DNA of 64,000 nt from Massilia sp. R2A-15 (GCF_030704305.1 NZ_CP131935.1:2356001-2420000); one strand, 5' to 3'; counted from the stretch's first letter, positions 1 to 9,625 are shown. Notes: generated by a model from the letters alone, not told the origin. Translations and numbers: made by a program.

Positions 1-228
1 AACGAGCGCATCGACGCGAGCTCGCGCAGCCGCTACATTCCGCGCCTGGCCGCCGGCTCGGCCGACCCGGCGACGATCGCCAAGCTGGAGGCGTACGCCA
101 GCGCCAACCTGGCGCCGGGTTCGCGCCGCGATGCCGAGACCGCGGTCGCCAGCATCAAGGACCGCATCAAGGCGCGCAGCGAACGCTTGCCGGAGATCGA
201 CGCATGGCTGGCCGCGCACGCCAGGTAA
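1..228 (+). CDS. M1-family aminopeptidase, C-terminal fragment
   Basis: Only the last 75 residues are in the window; the gene is open at base 1. The tail, with its PGSRRDAETA stretch and the ending LPEIDAWLAAHAR, reads like the end of the helical ERAP1-like C-terminal domain of zinc M1 aminopeptidases of the PepN/puromycin-sensitive type. The HExxH catalytic region is outside the window, so the assignment rests on tail similarity recalled from the family. The stop overlaps the start of the next gene by 25 bases, which suggests co-transcription. Confidence 0.6.
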   Translation, partial: NERIDASSRSRYIPRLAAGSADPATIAKLEAYASANLAPGSRRDAETAVASIKDRIKARSERLPEIDAWLAAHAR

Positions 229-875
229 GCGCGCTGCTCGCGCTGGCCGGCGCGCTGGCCGGCTGCGCGCGCGTGGCCCCGCCGGCACCGCCCTCGCCGC
301 AGCTTGACGCGTTCGCCTGGTACCGCCAGGCCGGCGGCAAGGTGCTGGCCATCGATCCGGCCCAATCGCTGATCGCCGTCACCGTGCGGCGCGGCGGCCC
401 GTTCGCCCGGTTCGGCCACGACCACGTCGTCGCCAGCCGCACCGTGACCGGCTTCGCGGCGCCGGACCAGGGACGCGCCGACTTCAGCTTCCGGCTCGAC
501 CAGATGAGCGTCGACGAGGCGCAGTTGCGGCGCGAGGCCGGCTTCGGCGCGCCGCCGCCGGACGACGCCATCGCCGGCACGCGCGCCAACATGCTCGGGC
601 GCGTGCTCGACGCCGAGCGTTTTCCGGTGGTGTCGCTGCACGCCGAGCGGCGCGCCGGCCAGCCGGTCCAGCTGACCGTCACGCTGCATGGCGTGAGCCG
701 CACCGTGGCCGTGGAGCCGCACATCGACGAATCGGCCGGCGGCCTCACCGCCAGCGGCACGCTGCAGCTGCGCCAGAGCGATTTCGGCATCACGCCGATG
801 TCGGTGCTGGGGGGCGCGATGACGGTGATGGATACGATGGAGCTGCGCTACCGGATCGTGGCGCGGCCGCGCTGA
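204..875 (+). CDS. YceI-family lipoprotein
   Basis: The 223-residue product starts with a basic/hydrophobic leader ending in a lipobox (LAGC, Cys at about 21), so it is probably a lipoprotein. The rest resembles a YceI-like lipocalin barrel: an early FARFGHDH segment, a central block around RANMLGRVLDAERFP, a TLHGVSRTV strand, and the late SDFGITPMSVLGG motif. YceI proteins bind isoprenoid or amphiphilic ligands in the periplasm; the ligand here is unknown. The gene starts inside the end of the aminopeptidase gene, and its last 86 bases overlap the end of the convergent glpD gene. Confidence 0.75.
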   Translation: MAGRARQVSALLALAGALAGCARVAPPAPPSPQLDAFAWYRQAGGKVLAIDPAQSLIAVTVRRGGPFARFGHDHVVASRTVTGFAAPDQGRADFSFRLDQMSVDEAQLRREAGFGAPPPDDAIAGTRANMLGRVLDAERFPVVSLHAERRAGQPVQLTVTLHGVSRTVAVEPHIDESAGGLTASGTLQLRQSDFGITPMSVLGGAMTVMDTMELRYRIVARPR

Positions 876-2433
876 CCCTGGCGCCGCGGGCAGCGATCCA
901 GGCATCGATCTTCGCCGCGCTGCCCGCCGGCAGGTGCAGTCCCAGCTTGGAACGCCGCCAAAGGATGTCGGCCGCGCTGCGCGCCCATTCGTGGGTGATC
1001 AGGTAGTCGGCTTCGGCCGGATACAGCCCCGGCACGATCTCGGGACCGAGGTCCGACAGCGTGCGGCAGCCTTCCAGCAGCACGGTGATGCGGGCGCCGT
1101 ACGCGCGCGCATAGCGCCGCACCAGCGCCGGCGAGAGCCAGCGGTAGCGTTGCTGCATTGCCGCCGCCCATTGGTCGAATTCGAGCACGCTGCGATTCGA
1201 TGGGTGCGCGCCGAACAGGTCCCCGCCGGGCAGGCAGGCCTGCGCGGTCCATCCTCGATGACGGTTGCCCAGCTGCGGGCCAATCCAGTCCACCGCCTCT
1301 TCGGCCAGTTTGCGGAAGGTGGTGATCTTGCCGCCGAGGACAGTGAGCAGCGGCGCGCCATCGGTGTCGTGCGCCAGCCGGAAGTCGCGGCTCGCCGCCT
1401 GCGCGCTGGCGCCATCGTCGTCCACCAGCGGCCGCACGCCGGCGTAGGACCACACCACGTCGGCCGGGCCGATCGGCTGGCGGAAGTAGCGGTTCGCCAG
1501 CTCGCACAGGTAGGCAGTCTCCGCATCGTCGATGGCGACGGCGTCGAGGTTGCCGCGGAAGTCGGCGTCGGTGGTGCCGATCAGCGTGAAGTCGCGTTCG
1601 TAGGGCATCGCGAAAACGATGCGCCCGTCGGGATGCTGGAAGATGTAGGCAAAGTCGTGCTCGAACAGGCGCGGCACGACGATGTGGCTGCCCTTCACCA
1701 GGCGCAGCTGCGGCTGCGGCTGCGTGCCGAGCGCGCCTTGCAGGAAGGTCGCGGCCCACGGCCCGGTGGCGTTGACCAGGCAGCGCGCGCTGACGCGCCG
1801 CGTCTCGCCCGCCGCGCCGGTCAGCGTTGCGCTCCAGTGCAGCGGATGGCGCTGCACGCCGCCGCAAGTGGTGCGGGTCAGGACCAGCGCGCCGCGTTCG
1901 CGCGCGTCGAGCGCCGCCAGCACCACCAGGCGGGCGTCGTCGACCCATCCGTCGGAATATTCGAAGCCGCGGGTGAACTCCGCTTGCAGCGCGGCGCCGG
2001 CCGGATGGCGGCGCAGGTCCACGCCGGCGGACCCGGGCAAAAATTCGCGCCGCGCCAGCCGGTCGTAGAGGAACAGGCCGGTGCGGATCAGCCATGCGGG
2101 GCGCTGGCCGGCGTCGTGCGGCATGACGAAACGCAGCGGCCGCATGATGTGCGGCGCGCTGCGCAGCAGCACTTCGCGCTCGATGAGCGCCTTGCGCACC
2201 AGGCCAAATTCGCGGTGCTCGAGATAGCGCAGGCCGCCGTGTATCAGCTTGCTGGACGCCGACGACGTGTGCGCGGCCAGGTCGTCCTTCTCGCACAGCA
2301 GCACGCGCAGGCCGCGACCGGCCGCGTCGCGCGCGATCCCGGCGCCGTTGATCCCGCCGCCCACCACCAGCACATCGCAATCGATTCGTTCTGGGATCTC
2401 GCCCATCAGCGCTCCTGGTTGATTCCACGCCAT
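790..2433 (-). CDS. glpD: Aerobic glycerol-3-phosphate dehydrogenase
   Basis: FAD-dependent, membrane-associated dehydrogenase that oxidises sn-glycerol-3-phosphate to dihydroxyacetone phosphate and feeds electrons to quinone. The N-terminus has the Rossmann motif VVGGGINGAGIARDAAGRG, then SSKLIHGGLRYLE, the typical GlpD/GlpO signature, and later VWSYAGVRPLV and LGGKITTFRKLAE. The DAO domain fills roughly residues 15-370 and the C-terminal helical domain follows. An internal Met at 2406 (MGEIPERIDCD) is an equally good start. The C-terminal Ser/Pro/Ala-rich tail of about 30 residues is poorly conserved in character and lies opposite the end of the YceI gene. No glpF, glpK or glpR is adjacent. 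Confidence 0.93.
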   Translation of the reverse strand: MAWNQPGALMGEIPERIDCDVLVVGGGINGAGIARDAAGRGLRVLLCEKDDLAAHTSSASSKLIHGGLRYLEHREFGLVRKALIEREVLLRSAPHIMRPLRFVMPHDAGQRPAWLIRTGLFLYDRLARREFLPGSAGVDLRRHPAGAALQAEFTRGFEYSDGWVDDARLVVLAALDARERGALVLTRTTCGGVQRHPLHWSATLTGAAGETRRVSARCLVNATGPWAATFLQGALGTQPQPQLRLVKGSHIVVPRLFEHDFAYIFQHPDGRIVFAMPYERDFTLIGTTDADFRGNLDAVAIDDAETAYLCELANRYFRQPIGPADVVWSYAGVRPLVDDDGASAQAASRDFRLAHDTDGAPLLTVLGGKITTFRKLAEEAVDWIGPQLGNRHRGWTAQACLPGGDLFGAHPSNRSVLEFDQWAAAMQQRYRWLSPALVRRYARAYGARITVLLEGCRTLSDLGPEIVPGLYPAEADYLITHEWARSAADILWRRSKLGLHLPAGSAAKIDAWIAARGARVSAAAPRSGSAAPSYPSPSSRPPAPTSA

Positions 2434-2577
2434 TGTGGTCCAAAACCCTCATCGTGATCAGTTTTTTCGGCGCCGTCGCCCCGCTTACGCAAACAAGCGC
2501 ATGTTGTAGATTAAAATGCATGGTCTTCGCGCTGGGCCGTATTCGCCGGCTGGTTCAACTATTCATACACAGTATCC

Positions 2578-5367
2578 ATGCGCGTCCTTTTACTGCTGTT
2601 CCTGGTGGCCCTGCAATCGCTGGTCTGGCCAGCCCTCGCACACGCAGGCGCCGGCCAGGTAGTGCTCGCCCATGCCGGCCGCGTCGCAATGACCGACGCG
2701 GCGCTGTTCAAGGACCGCGGCGGCGAGTTCCCGGCCAGCGCCGCGGCCGTGCCGGCGTGGCGGGCCACGCTCGAGCCGGTCGCCAAGGTCGATCCGGCCG
2801 GCGGCGCCTACTGGATGGTGATCCCGCTGCGCAACGAATCGCCATCGACCCAGTGGGTGATGTCGCCGCATAACACGATGATCTACGTGGCCGAGTCGCG
2901 CCTGCTCGGCGCCGACGGCAGCATCCAGCACCTTCGCACCGGCTTCAAGGTCCATCACGACTACCTGCTCCATTACGGCAATGACGTCACACTGGCGCCG
3001 CAGGGCGATTACCAGCTGGTGATCCGCTTTTCGAGCCCCTACTTCGTCCGCGCGCCGGTGATGGTGATGCAGCCCCGCGACGAGTTCCAGCAACTGGTCG
3101 CGCGCGAAAACTTCATCATCATCGCTTCGCTCGGCGCGCTCGCGGCGCTGGCGATCTTCAACTTCTTCATCTACTCGTTCACCCGCAACCCGTCCTACCT
3201 GTACTACGCGCTGTATGTCGTCTCGTTCGGCCTCGCCTGGGCGACGGCATTCAACGTGCTTGCCGACCTGATCGACTTCCGCGACGCGCGCTTCCACTAT
3301 GTGCCGTTTTTCCTGCTGCCGGTGTTCTCCACCCTGTTCTACCTGCCGTTCCTGCGCCTGAAGGAAATCGCCCCAAGGCTGGCGGCCATCAGCAAGATCA
3401 ACCTGGTGCTGCCCCTGCTGCTGCTGCCCACCTGCCTGTTCGCGATCGGATGGGCGCACAAGCTGGCCACCATCATGCTCAGTTTCTGGATGGTCCTGGC
3501 GCTCATTTGCGGCATCGTCGCGTGGCGCCGCGGCTTCCATCCGGCCCGCTATTTCGTGTACGGCTTCATCGCCGTTCTGGCGCCGGCGCTGCTGATCGTG
3601 CCGGCCAACCTCGGACTGATCTCCGCGGCGGGCAACAACACTCCCCTGCTCTCGCTGGTCGGCGGCACGGTCGATGCGCTGCTGCTGGCCTTCGCGCTGG
3701 CCGACCAGATCCGCATCCTGCGCGACAAGATGGAGCAAAGCGTGGCCACGCGCACCCAGGAACTGCTGCGCGCGAACGCCGAGCTGACGGTGGCCAAGGA
3801 GCACGCGGAGGTGGTCAGCCGCCACCGCATCGACTTCCTGTCGGCGATGAGCCACGACATCCGCACGCCGCTGGCCGGCGTGATCGGCATGCTCAAGCTG
3901 GGCCTGCGCGACAGCGCGGTGCAGGGCCGCACCGGCGAGTACCTGCGCATCGGCCTGCACAACAGCGAGTCGCTGCTGGCGATCCTCAACGACATCCTCG
4001 ATTTCTCCAAGATCGATGCTGGCAAGCTGACGCTGGAATCGACCTCGTTCCGGCTGGCCGGCCTGATCGCCGACGCCACCGGCATCCTGCAAGGCCAGGC
4101 CGACGAAAAGGGACTGGCGCTTCGCGTGAACCTGGCCGATGGCCTGCCCGAATTCGTCGAAGGCGACCCGACGCGGATCCGCCAGATCCTGGTCAACCTG
4201 CTCGGCAACGCCATCAAGTTCACCGAACGGGGCGAGGTGCGGCTGACCGTCGCCGCCGGGCCGCCCGTGGGCAGCCTCACCCCGGTCAGTTTCGCGGTGC
4301 GCGACACCGGGCCGGGCATCGATCCCGACGTGCAGGCGCGCCTGTTCCAGAAATTCGAACAGGCCGACCATTCGACCACGCGCCGTTACGGCGGCACCGG
4401 GCTGGGACTGGCGATCTGCAAGGAACTGGTCGAGCTGATGCACGGTTCGATCTCGGTGGACAGCCAGCCCGGCGCCGGCTCGCGCTTCGCCTTCACGCTG
4501 CCGCTGGCGGCCGCCGCGGCGCCGCCCGAGACGCCCCAGGATCCGCGTCGCGAGCGCCACGCATACCGGCTCAACATCCTGTGCGCCGAAGACATGCGGA
4601 CCAACCAGATCATCATCGGCGCGCTGCTCGAGACGATGGGACACCGGGTGCACATCGTCGAAAATGGCGTCGAGGCGCTGCGCGCCCTGGCCAGCGCCGA
4701 TTACGACATGGTGCTGATGGACATCCGCATGCCGGTGATGGACGGCGAGCAGGCCACGCGCACGATCCGCGTGCCGCGGCCCGGAGCCCTGAAAGTACGC
4801 GATCCGGGCATCCCGATCATCGCGCTGACGGCCAACGCCAGCGCGCCCGACAACGCACGCTATATCGCGGCCGGCATGGACGGCTTCCTGTCCAAGCCGG
4901 TGGACGACGCCAGGCTGCACGAGGCCATCCAGCAGACCATCGACAAACTGCTGGCCGCGGGCCGCGAGCTGCCGCGCACCGAACCGGCCGCGCCGGCCGC
5001 GCCGGCCGCGCCGGACACGCCGCCCGCCGATCCGCTGCACATCGTGCCGCTGCCCGGCCTGAGCGCCGCCCACATGGTGAGCATCGCAAGAGCCTTCCTG
5101 GCGGAAGCGCCGCGCCGGGTGGACCAGGCGCGCGCCGCCATCGCCCGCGGGGACCAAGGCGCCGCGGCCGACGCCTTCCATGCGGTCAAGGGCAGCGCCG
5201 GCTATCTGAGTTCTCCGCGGCTGCAGGAACTGGCCAGCGCGCTCGAAGCACGCGCCCGTGCCGGCCAGCTGGCCATGGCCTGCCCCCAGTTTGCCGAGTT
5301 CGAGCAGGCGCTCGCGCACGCGCTGGCGAGCCTGAGGGCTGCGTCCGAGGCGGGCGCGATCTTGTAG
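2578..5367 (+). CDS. Hybrid sensor histidine kinase with 7TMR-DISM sensor, REC and HPt domains
   Basis: A 929-residue phosphorelay protein. A signal peptide leads into a periplasmic jelly-roll-like domain (about 30-175), then a block of about seven membrane helices (about 180-380), together the 7TMR-DISM layout. A short coiled coil precedes the HisKA domain (FLSAMSHDIRTPL, phospho-His at about 426), an HATPase_c domain (N box around LLGNAIKF; G boxes DTGPGID and GGTGLGLAI), a receiver domain (acceptor Asp about 715 in VLMDIRMPVMDG), and an HPt domain (His about 868 in AFHAVKGSAG). The full relay is therefore in one chain, but no DNA-binding partner is adjacent. The ligand of the 7TMR sensor cannot be inferred. 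The HD hydrolase gene begins 9 bases downstream. Confidence 0.92.
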   Translation: MRVLLLLFLVALQSLVWPALAHAGAGQVVLAHAGRVAMTDAALFKDRGGEFPASAAAVPAWRATLEPVAKVDPAGGAYWMVIPLRNESPSTQWVMSPHNTMIYVAESRLLGADGSIQHLRTGFKVHHDYLLHYGNDVTLAPQGDYQLVIRFSSPYFVRAPVMVMQPRDEFQQLVARENFIIIASLGALAALAIFNFFIYSFTRNPSYLYYALYVVSFGLAWATAFNVLADLIDFRDARFHYVPFFLLPVFSTLFYLPFLRLKEIAPRLAAISKINLVLPLLLLPTCLFAIGWAHKLATIMLSFWMVLALICGIVAWRRGFHPARYFVYGFIAVLAPALLIVPANLGLISAAGNNTPLLSLVGGTVDALLLAFALADQIRILRDKMEQSVATRTQELLRANAELTVAKEHAEVVSRHRIDFLSAMSHDIRTPLAGVIGMLKLGLRDSAVQGRTGEYLRIGLHNSESLLAILNDILDFSKIDAGKLTLESTSFRLAGLIADATGILQGQADEKGLALRVNLADGLPEFVEGDPTRIRQILVNLLGNAIKFTERGEVRLTVAAGPPVGSLTPVSFAVRDTGPGIDPDVQARLFQKFEQADHSTTRRYGGTGLGLAICKELVELMHGSISVDSQPGAGSRFAFTLPLAAAAAPPETPQDPRRERHAYRLNILCAEDMRTNQIIIGALLETMGHRVHIVENGVEALRALASADYDMVLMDIRMPVMDGEQATRTIRVPRPGALKVRDPGIPIIALTANASAPDNARYIAAGMDGFLSKPVDDARLHEAIQQTIDKLLAAGRELPRTEPAAPAAPAAPDTPPADPLHIVPLPGLSAAHMVSIARAFLAEAPRRVDQARAAIARGDQGAAADAFHAVKGSAGYLSSPRLQELASALEARARAGQLAMACPQFAEFEQALAHALASLRAASEAGAIL

Positions 5368-5376
5368 AATCGCCCG

Positions 5377-6012
5377 ATGACAACGACACCGCACGATCCG
5401 CACACCCGCGCGTGGGTGCGCATGCCGTCGGGCAAACGGCTCGACCTGCTCAACCCGACGCCGTCCGACTGGGAAGACGAGGACCTCGCGCTCGGCCTCG
5501 CCCGCACCTACCGCTGGGGCGGGCATTCGGCCTGGCCCCTGCCGCTGTCGGTGGCCCAGCATTCGATCACGGTGCTGCTGCTGCGCCGCGCCGCCGCGCC
5601 GGCGCCCCTCACGCCGCTCGACGAACTGCGCGAGCTGCTGCACGACGCCGAAGAAGGCCTGCTGGGCTTCGACTGCATCTCGGTGCTCAAGCCGTTCATG
5701 GGCGACAGCTTCCGCGACCTCACCAGCCGCCTCGAACGGGCGGTGTTCCTGCGCTACGGGCTGGCGCCGTGGACGCCGGCCGACCACGCGCAGCACAAGC
5801 GCGCCGACCGCCTGGCCGCCGCCAGCGAAGCGGTGCACGTGGTGGGCTGGTCGGCCCACGAAGTGCTGCACACGCTGAAAATCACCGTGCCGCCGCTGTC
5901 GAACGATCCGCTGGTGGCGCACTACGGCGGGCAGGCGTGGGAGCCGTGGCCGCCCACGCTGTCGCGCGACCGTTTCCTGGCGGAGCTGGACCGCCTGAAG
6001 GCGTTGCTCTGA
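5377..6012 (+). CDS. HD-domain phosphohydrolase, YfbR/YfdR-like
   Basis: A 211-residue protein resembling YfbR/YfdR-type HD nucleotidases: an RYRWGG/HSAWPL-like start, the SVAQHSITV helix carrying the first His, and LLHDAEEGLLGF carrying the HD pair, followed by a helix with the late Asp (HKRADRLAAASEA). These enzymes hydrolyse nucleoside monophosphates using a divalent metal; the substrate here is not known. It starts 9 bases after the kinase stop codon, so it probably shares its transcript, although a functional link to signalling is not evident. Confidence 0.7.
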   Translation: MTTTPHDPHTRAWVRMPSGKRLDLLNPTPSDWEDEDLALGLARTYRWGGHSAWPLPLSVAQHSITVLLLRRAAAPAPLTPLDELRELLHDAEEGLLGFDCISVLKPFMGDSFRDLTSRLERAVFLRYGLAPWTPADHAQHKRADRLAAASEAVHVVGWSAHEVLHTLKITVPPLSNDPLVAHYGGQAWEPWPPTLSRDRFLAELDRLKALL

Positions 6013-6087
6013 TTCTTGCTTTGGTTCAAGTTTCGTCACGCTCCGGCGCGCTAGCATGGGCGCTGGCCAATTGCACGGGAGCCGATC

Positions 6088-6324
6088 ATGGCAAGCCCAT
6101 CGAACCGCAGCCGCACCGCCGATACCGATTCCGCCGTCGAGCTGGCGGTGTGCTGCGCCTGCTGGTTCGCCAGCGTCGCCTACCTGCGCGGCTTGGCCAG
6201 TCCGCCAGCCGGCATCGCGATCGGCGCCCTGCTGATCGCGGCGCCGGCGGCTATCCTGTCCGCGCTGCAGGCAGGCAAGCGTTTCTTGCGTGCACGCGCC
6301 GGTCGCCGCGGCCGGGGTCGCTAA
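6088..6324 (+). CDS. Small membrane protein of unknown function
   Basis: A 78-residue product with a GGGAG ribosome-binding site seven bases before its ATG. Two hydrophobic stretches (about 18-34 and 42-60) suggest two membrane helices, and the C-terminus is very basic (RARAGRRGRGR), so that end is probably cytoplasmic. I do not recognise the family. The good ribosome-binding site and hydrophobic pattern support it as real, but coding potential in GC-rich DNA is weak evidence. Confidence 0.45.
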   Translation: MASPSNRSRTADTDSAVELAVCCACWFASVAYLRGLASPPAGIAIGALLIAAPAAILSALQAGKRFLRARAGRRGRGR

Positions 6325-6343
6325 GCCCCGGATTTCATTGCGC

Positions 6344-6490
6344 TTTTCCAGATATCCACACAAACTGTGGATAACATTGTGGACAAGGCATCATTGCCGC
6401 CTTGAAAGCCCATCAACCACGCCATTTTTGACAAAATGCCCATTCCGCAGGCAGAAATTTAACCTTTCCAAATCAATGACTTGCGTGTGA
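6344..6490 (+). repeat. Non-coding element copy 1 with three DnaA-box-like sites
   Basis: This lies in the 314-base gap before the response regulator gene. It holds three DnaA-box-like 9-mers: ATATCCACA at 6352, TGTGGATAA at 6366 (perfect TTATCCACA on the other strand) and TGTGGACAA at 6378. Downstream come shared blocks: CCTTGAAAG, GACAAAATGCCC, AGGCAGAAATTTAACCT and AAATCAATGACTTGC. The whole arrangement recurs at 9781-9927 with the same spacing between boxes. The remainder of the gap (6491-6638) shows nothing I can name. Confidence 0.7.
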
Positions 6491-6638
6491 TGGCGTTTTG
6501 TCCTACACATAGCCACGAGGCATATTCCTACAAAAACGACGCGCGGGGGATAAGTCCTCGAAGAAGATGGATTTAACAAGGTTTTCGCCCAGCCGGAATT
6601 GCTTTGACAAAGCGCCCGCGCTGACTTAGTGTTGGCCC

Positions 6639-7523
6639 ATGCAAGCGACCGACCGTGTGAACGAAGACGACCCGGACCTGTTCATCGACGACGAAGCGCC
6701 TTCTGAGGGCGCGCCTGTCGTGGACGAGCTGGCGCCTTGGCGCATCCTGATTGTCGACGACGATGTCGATGTCCATGTGGTCACAAAATTTGCGCTCAGC
6801 AACACCCACTTCCAGGGCCGCCGCCTCAGCTTCCTGCACGCCTACTCCGGCAAGGAGGCGTTGGAGAAGCTGCGCGACACGCCCGACATCGCGCTGGTGC
6901 TGCTCGACGTGATGATGGAAACGGCCGACGCCGGCCTGCTGTTTGCCCGCAAGGTCCGCGAGGAACTGCACAACGACCTGGTGCGCATCGTGCTGCGCAC
7001 CGGCCAGCCGGGCCAGGCCCTCGAACACAGCATCATCGTCGATTACGACATCAACGATTTCTGGAGCAAGGCCGACCTGACCACGCGCAAGCTGTTCACC
7101 ACGGTCATCGCGGCCCTGCGCGCCTACACCACCCTCGCCAACGCCGCCCACGCGCGCGACGCCGCGCTGGCCGAGCTGCAGCGCGCGCGCCAGATACTGA
7201 ACGAGGTCGGCGAACGGGCGCTGGTGCTCACGCTCGACCGCGAAGGCCGCATTGTCGACGCCAATCCGCATTTCTGCCAGGTCGCCGGCCAGCCGCTCGA
7301 ACGGCTGCGCGGACGCGACCTGCACGCCGTGCACCGCGAGGCCTTTCCGCCAGAGATTGCCGCCGAGATCCTGTCCGAGCTGTCGAGCACCGGCGCCTGG
7401 AGCGGCACGCTGCGCACCGACGTGGCCGGCGTATCGCGCCAGCTGCACTGCTCGATCAAGGCCTACAAGGGCGCCGACGGCACGGTCGAACAGTACGTCG
7501 CCGTCGCCACCGAACCCGGCTGA
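6639..7523 (+). CDS. Response regulator with REC and PAS domains
   Basis: A 294-residue protein. After an acidic N-terminus comes a receiver domain (ILIVDDDVDVHVVTKFAL; acceptor Asp in VLLDVMMETADAG), followed by VLRTGQPGQA and VDYDINDF, the variant of REC seen in DUF3369-type regulators. A coiled-coil linker (about 165-190) leads to a PAS domain (LDREGRIVDANPHFCQVAG onward). It ends there: no HD-GYP, GGDEF, kinase or DNA-binding output is present, so it may act by protein contact. No clear Shine-Dalgarno precedes the ATG. Its stop lies two bases from the stop of the convergent helicase gene. Confidence 0.85.
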   Translation: MQATDRVNEDDPDLFIDDEAPSEGAPVVDELAPWRILIVDDDVDVHVVTKFALSNTHFQGRRLSFLHAYSGKEALEKLRDTPDIALVLLDVMMETADAGLLFARKVREELHNDLVRIVLRTGQPGQALEHSIIVDYDINDFWSKADLTTRKLFTTVIAALRAYTTLANAAHARDAALAELQRARQILNEVGERALVLTLDREGRIVDANPHFCQVAGQPLERLRGRDLHAVHREAFPPEIAAEILSELSSTGAWSGTLRTDVAGVSRQLHCSIKAYKGADGTVEQYVAVATEPG

Positions 7524-7525
7524 TT

Positions 7526-9625
7526 CTATTTCCACGCGTTGCGGGCGCGGTCGCGCACCAGCATGCGCACGCTGTCGGGCATCGGCTTGCGGCTCTGCTG
7601 CGTGTCGGCCGTGACCCACACGCACTCCTCGAAATGCTTGAGCATGGCCGGCGCGATGAAGCGGCTGCGCGCCGCATACACGTGGCGGTCGCCCATCTGC
7701 GCCTGCTGCTTGATGAAGAAGCGGTTCGGGACCACCAGGTGCAGGTTTTCCTTGGCGCGCGTCATCGCCACGTACAGCAGGCGCCGCTCTTCCTCGATAT
7801 CGTCGGCGTTGCCGGTGCTCATGTCCGATGGAATGCAGCCATCGACGACGTTGAGCACATGCACCGATTTCCATTCCTGTCCCTTCGATGAATGGATGGT
7901 CGACAGGATCACGTAATCCTCGTCGAGCAGCGGCGGGCCGGCGCGGTCGCTGGTCGCTTCCGGCGGGTCGAGCGTGATTTCGGCCAGGAAGGTTTCGCGC
8001 GTGCCATAGCCGCCGGCCAGTTGCGCCAGCTGCTCGACGTCGGCGGCGCGCACTTGCGCGTCGTCGTGCATGCGCTCCAGGTGCGGCAGGTACCAGTTCT
8101 TCACCAGCTCGATGTCCGCCGGCCAGCGCAGGCCCGGCGTGCGCAGCGCCCGGTACAGGGCGACGAATTCCTGCCAGTCGCCGCTGCTCTTGGCCGGGGC
8201 GGCAAACGCCTCGACCGCCGCCATCGGCTCGGCCGCCTCGCTCACCGCGTCGAGAAGTTTGGTCGCGGTGGCCGGGCCTATGCCGGGAATCAACTGGGCG
8301 ACGCGGAAACCGGCCATGCGCCCGCTCGGATTCTGGGCGAAGCGCAAGACCGCAAGCACGTCCTTGATGTGCGACGCCTCCAGGAACTTCAGGCCGCCGA
8401 ATTTGACGAAGGGAATATTGCGGCGCATCAGCTCGAGTTCGAGCGCGGCGCTGTGGCTGGCGGCGCGAAACAGCACCGCCTGCTGGATCAGCGCCGTGCC
8501 CGCCTCGCGCTGCTCGAGGATGCGGTTGCAGACCCAGCGCGCCTGCTCGGCCTCGTCGGGAATCAGCACCAGCTGCGGCTGCACGGTCGAAACCTTGTCG
8601 GTCCACAGCGTCTTCGCGTGGCGCTCGAGCGCGCCGGCAATGACCGCGTTCGAGGCGTCGAGGATCGGCTGGGTCGAGCGATAGTTGCGGTCCAGCGTGA
8701 TCATCCGGGCCGGCTGGGAAAACTGCTTCGGGAAATCGAGGATGTTGCGCACCGTCGCGCCGCGGAACGAATAGATCGACTGGGCATCGTCGCCCACCAC
8801 CATCACGCCGCGCCCGTCCGGCTTCATTCCGGTGATGATCGCCGCCTGCAGCCGGTTGGTGTCCTGGTATTCGTCCACCAGCACGTGGTCGAACAGGCCG
8901 CCCAGCTCCGGCCCCAGTTCCGGGTCGCACGCCATTTCCGACCAGAACAGCAGCAGGTCGTCGTAGTCCAGCACGTTCTGCTCCTGCTTGGCGTCGACGT
9001 AGGCGCCGAACAAGGTTTTCAGCTCGGCCTCCCACTCGCTGCACCAGGGAAACGTGCTCTGCAGCACGAGCGCCAGCGGATCGCGGCTGTTGACCACGCG
9101 CGAATAGATCGACAGGCAGGTGCCCTTGAGCGGGAAGCGCTTGGCGGTCTGGGTCAGGCCGATCTCGTGGCGCACCAGGCCCATCAGGTCTTCCGAGTCG
9201 CCGCGGTCGTGAATGGTGAACGATTCGTCCAACCCGATCCGCCCCGCATATTCGCGCAGCAGGCGTGCGCCGATGCTGTGGAAGGTGCCGGCCCACGGCA
9301 GGCTGGTCGGCGCCTGGCTGCCGCGCATGCCCATCACCCGGTGCAGCACGCTGCCGGCCCGGTGCGTCATTTCGGTGGCGGCGCGGCGCGAGAACGTCAG
9401 CAGCAGGATGCGCTGGGGATCGGCGCCGCTCTGGATCAGGCGCGCGACCCGGTGCGCGAGGGTGTTGGTCTTGCCCGAGCCGGCGCCGGCGATCACCAGC
9501 AGCGGGCGTGCGGCGCCCTCGGCCGCACCGACATCGTGCTCGACGGCCGAACGCTGCTCGGGATTAAGGCTGGAATACGGATCGTCCTGGATCTCGGGAA
9601 CGGCAACAACAGACATGAAAGGCAA
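7526..9625 (-). CDS. UvrD/Rep-family superfamily 1A DNA helicase
   Basis: A 699-residue ATP-dependent 3'-5' helicase. Motifs in order: Q motif (LNPEQRSAVEH), Walker A (AGAGSGKT, about 46-53), motif Ia (LLLTFSRRAATEM), Walker B (VLVDEYQDTNR, about 250), motif III (VVGDDAQSIYSFRGA), motif IV (LDRNYRST), motif V (ILSTIHSSKGQEWKSVHVLN) and motif VI (EERRLLYVAMTRAKENLHL). It is close in length to Rep/UvrD. A second Met three codons in (9616) is an alternative start. Lacking a nuclease domain, it is not RecB/AddA. It probably unwinds DNA in repair or replication restart. Confidence 0.93.
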   Translation of the reverse strand: MPFMSVVAVPEIQDDPYSSLNPEQRSAVEHDVGAAEGAARPLLVIAGAGSGKTNTLAHRVARLIQSGADPQRILLLTFSRRAATEMTHRAGSVLHRVMGMRGSQAPTSLPWAGTFHSIGARLLREYAGRIGLDESFTIHDRGDSEDLMGLVRHEIGLTQTAKRFPLKGTCLSIYSRVVNSRDPLALVLQSTFPWCSEWEAELKTLFGAYVDAKQEQNVLDYDDLLLFWSEMACDPELGPELGGLFDHVLVDEYQDTNRLQAAIITGMKPDGRGVMVVGDDAQSIYSFRGATVRNILDFPKQFSQPARMITLDRNYRSTQPILDASNAVIAGALERHAKTLWTDKVSTVQPQLVLIPDEAEQARWVCNRILEQREAGTALIQQAVLFRAASHSAALELELMRRNIPFVKFGGLKFLEASHIKDVLAVLRFAQNPSGRMAGFRVAQLIPGIGPATATKLLDAVSEAAEPMAAVEAFAAPAKSSGDWQEFVALYRALRTPGLRWPADIELVKNWYLPHLERMHDDAQVRAADVEQLAQLAGGYGTRETFLAEITLDPPEATSDRAGPPLLDEDYVILSTIHSSKGQEWKSVHVLNVVDGCIPSDMSTGNADDIEEERRLLYVAMTRAKENLHLVVPNRFFIKQQAQMGDRHVYAARSRFIAPAMLKHFEECVWVTADTQQSRKPMPDSVRMLVRDRARNAWK

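Noticed and set aside
2590..6363. A 1257-codon open frame on the minus strand opposite the hybrid kinase
   Set aside because: It is a GC-rich shadow without domains; the plus-strand kinase has complete motifs.
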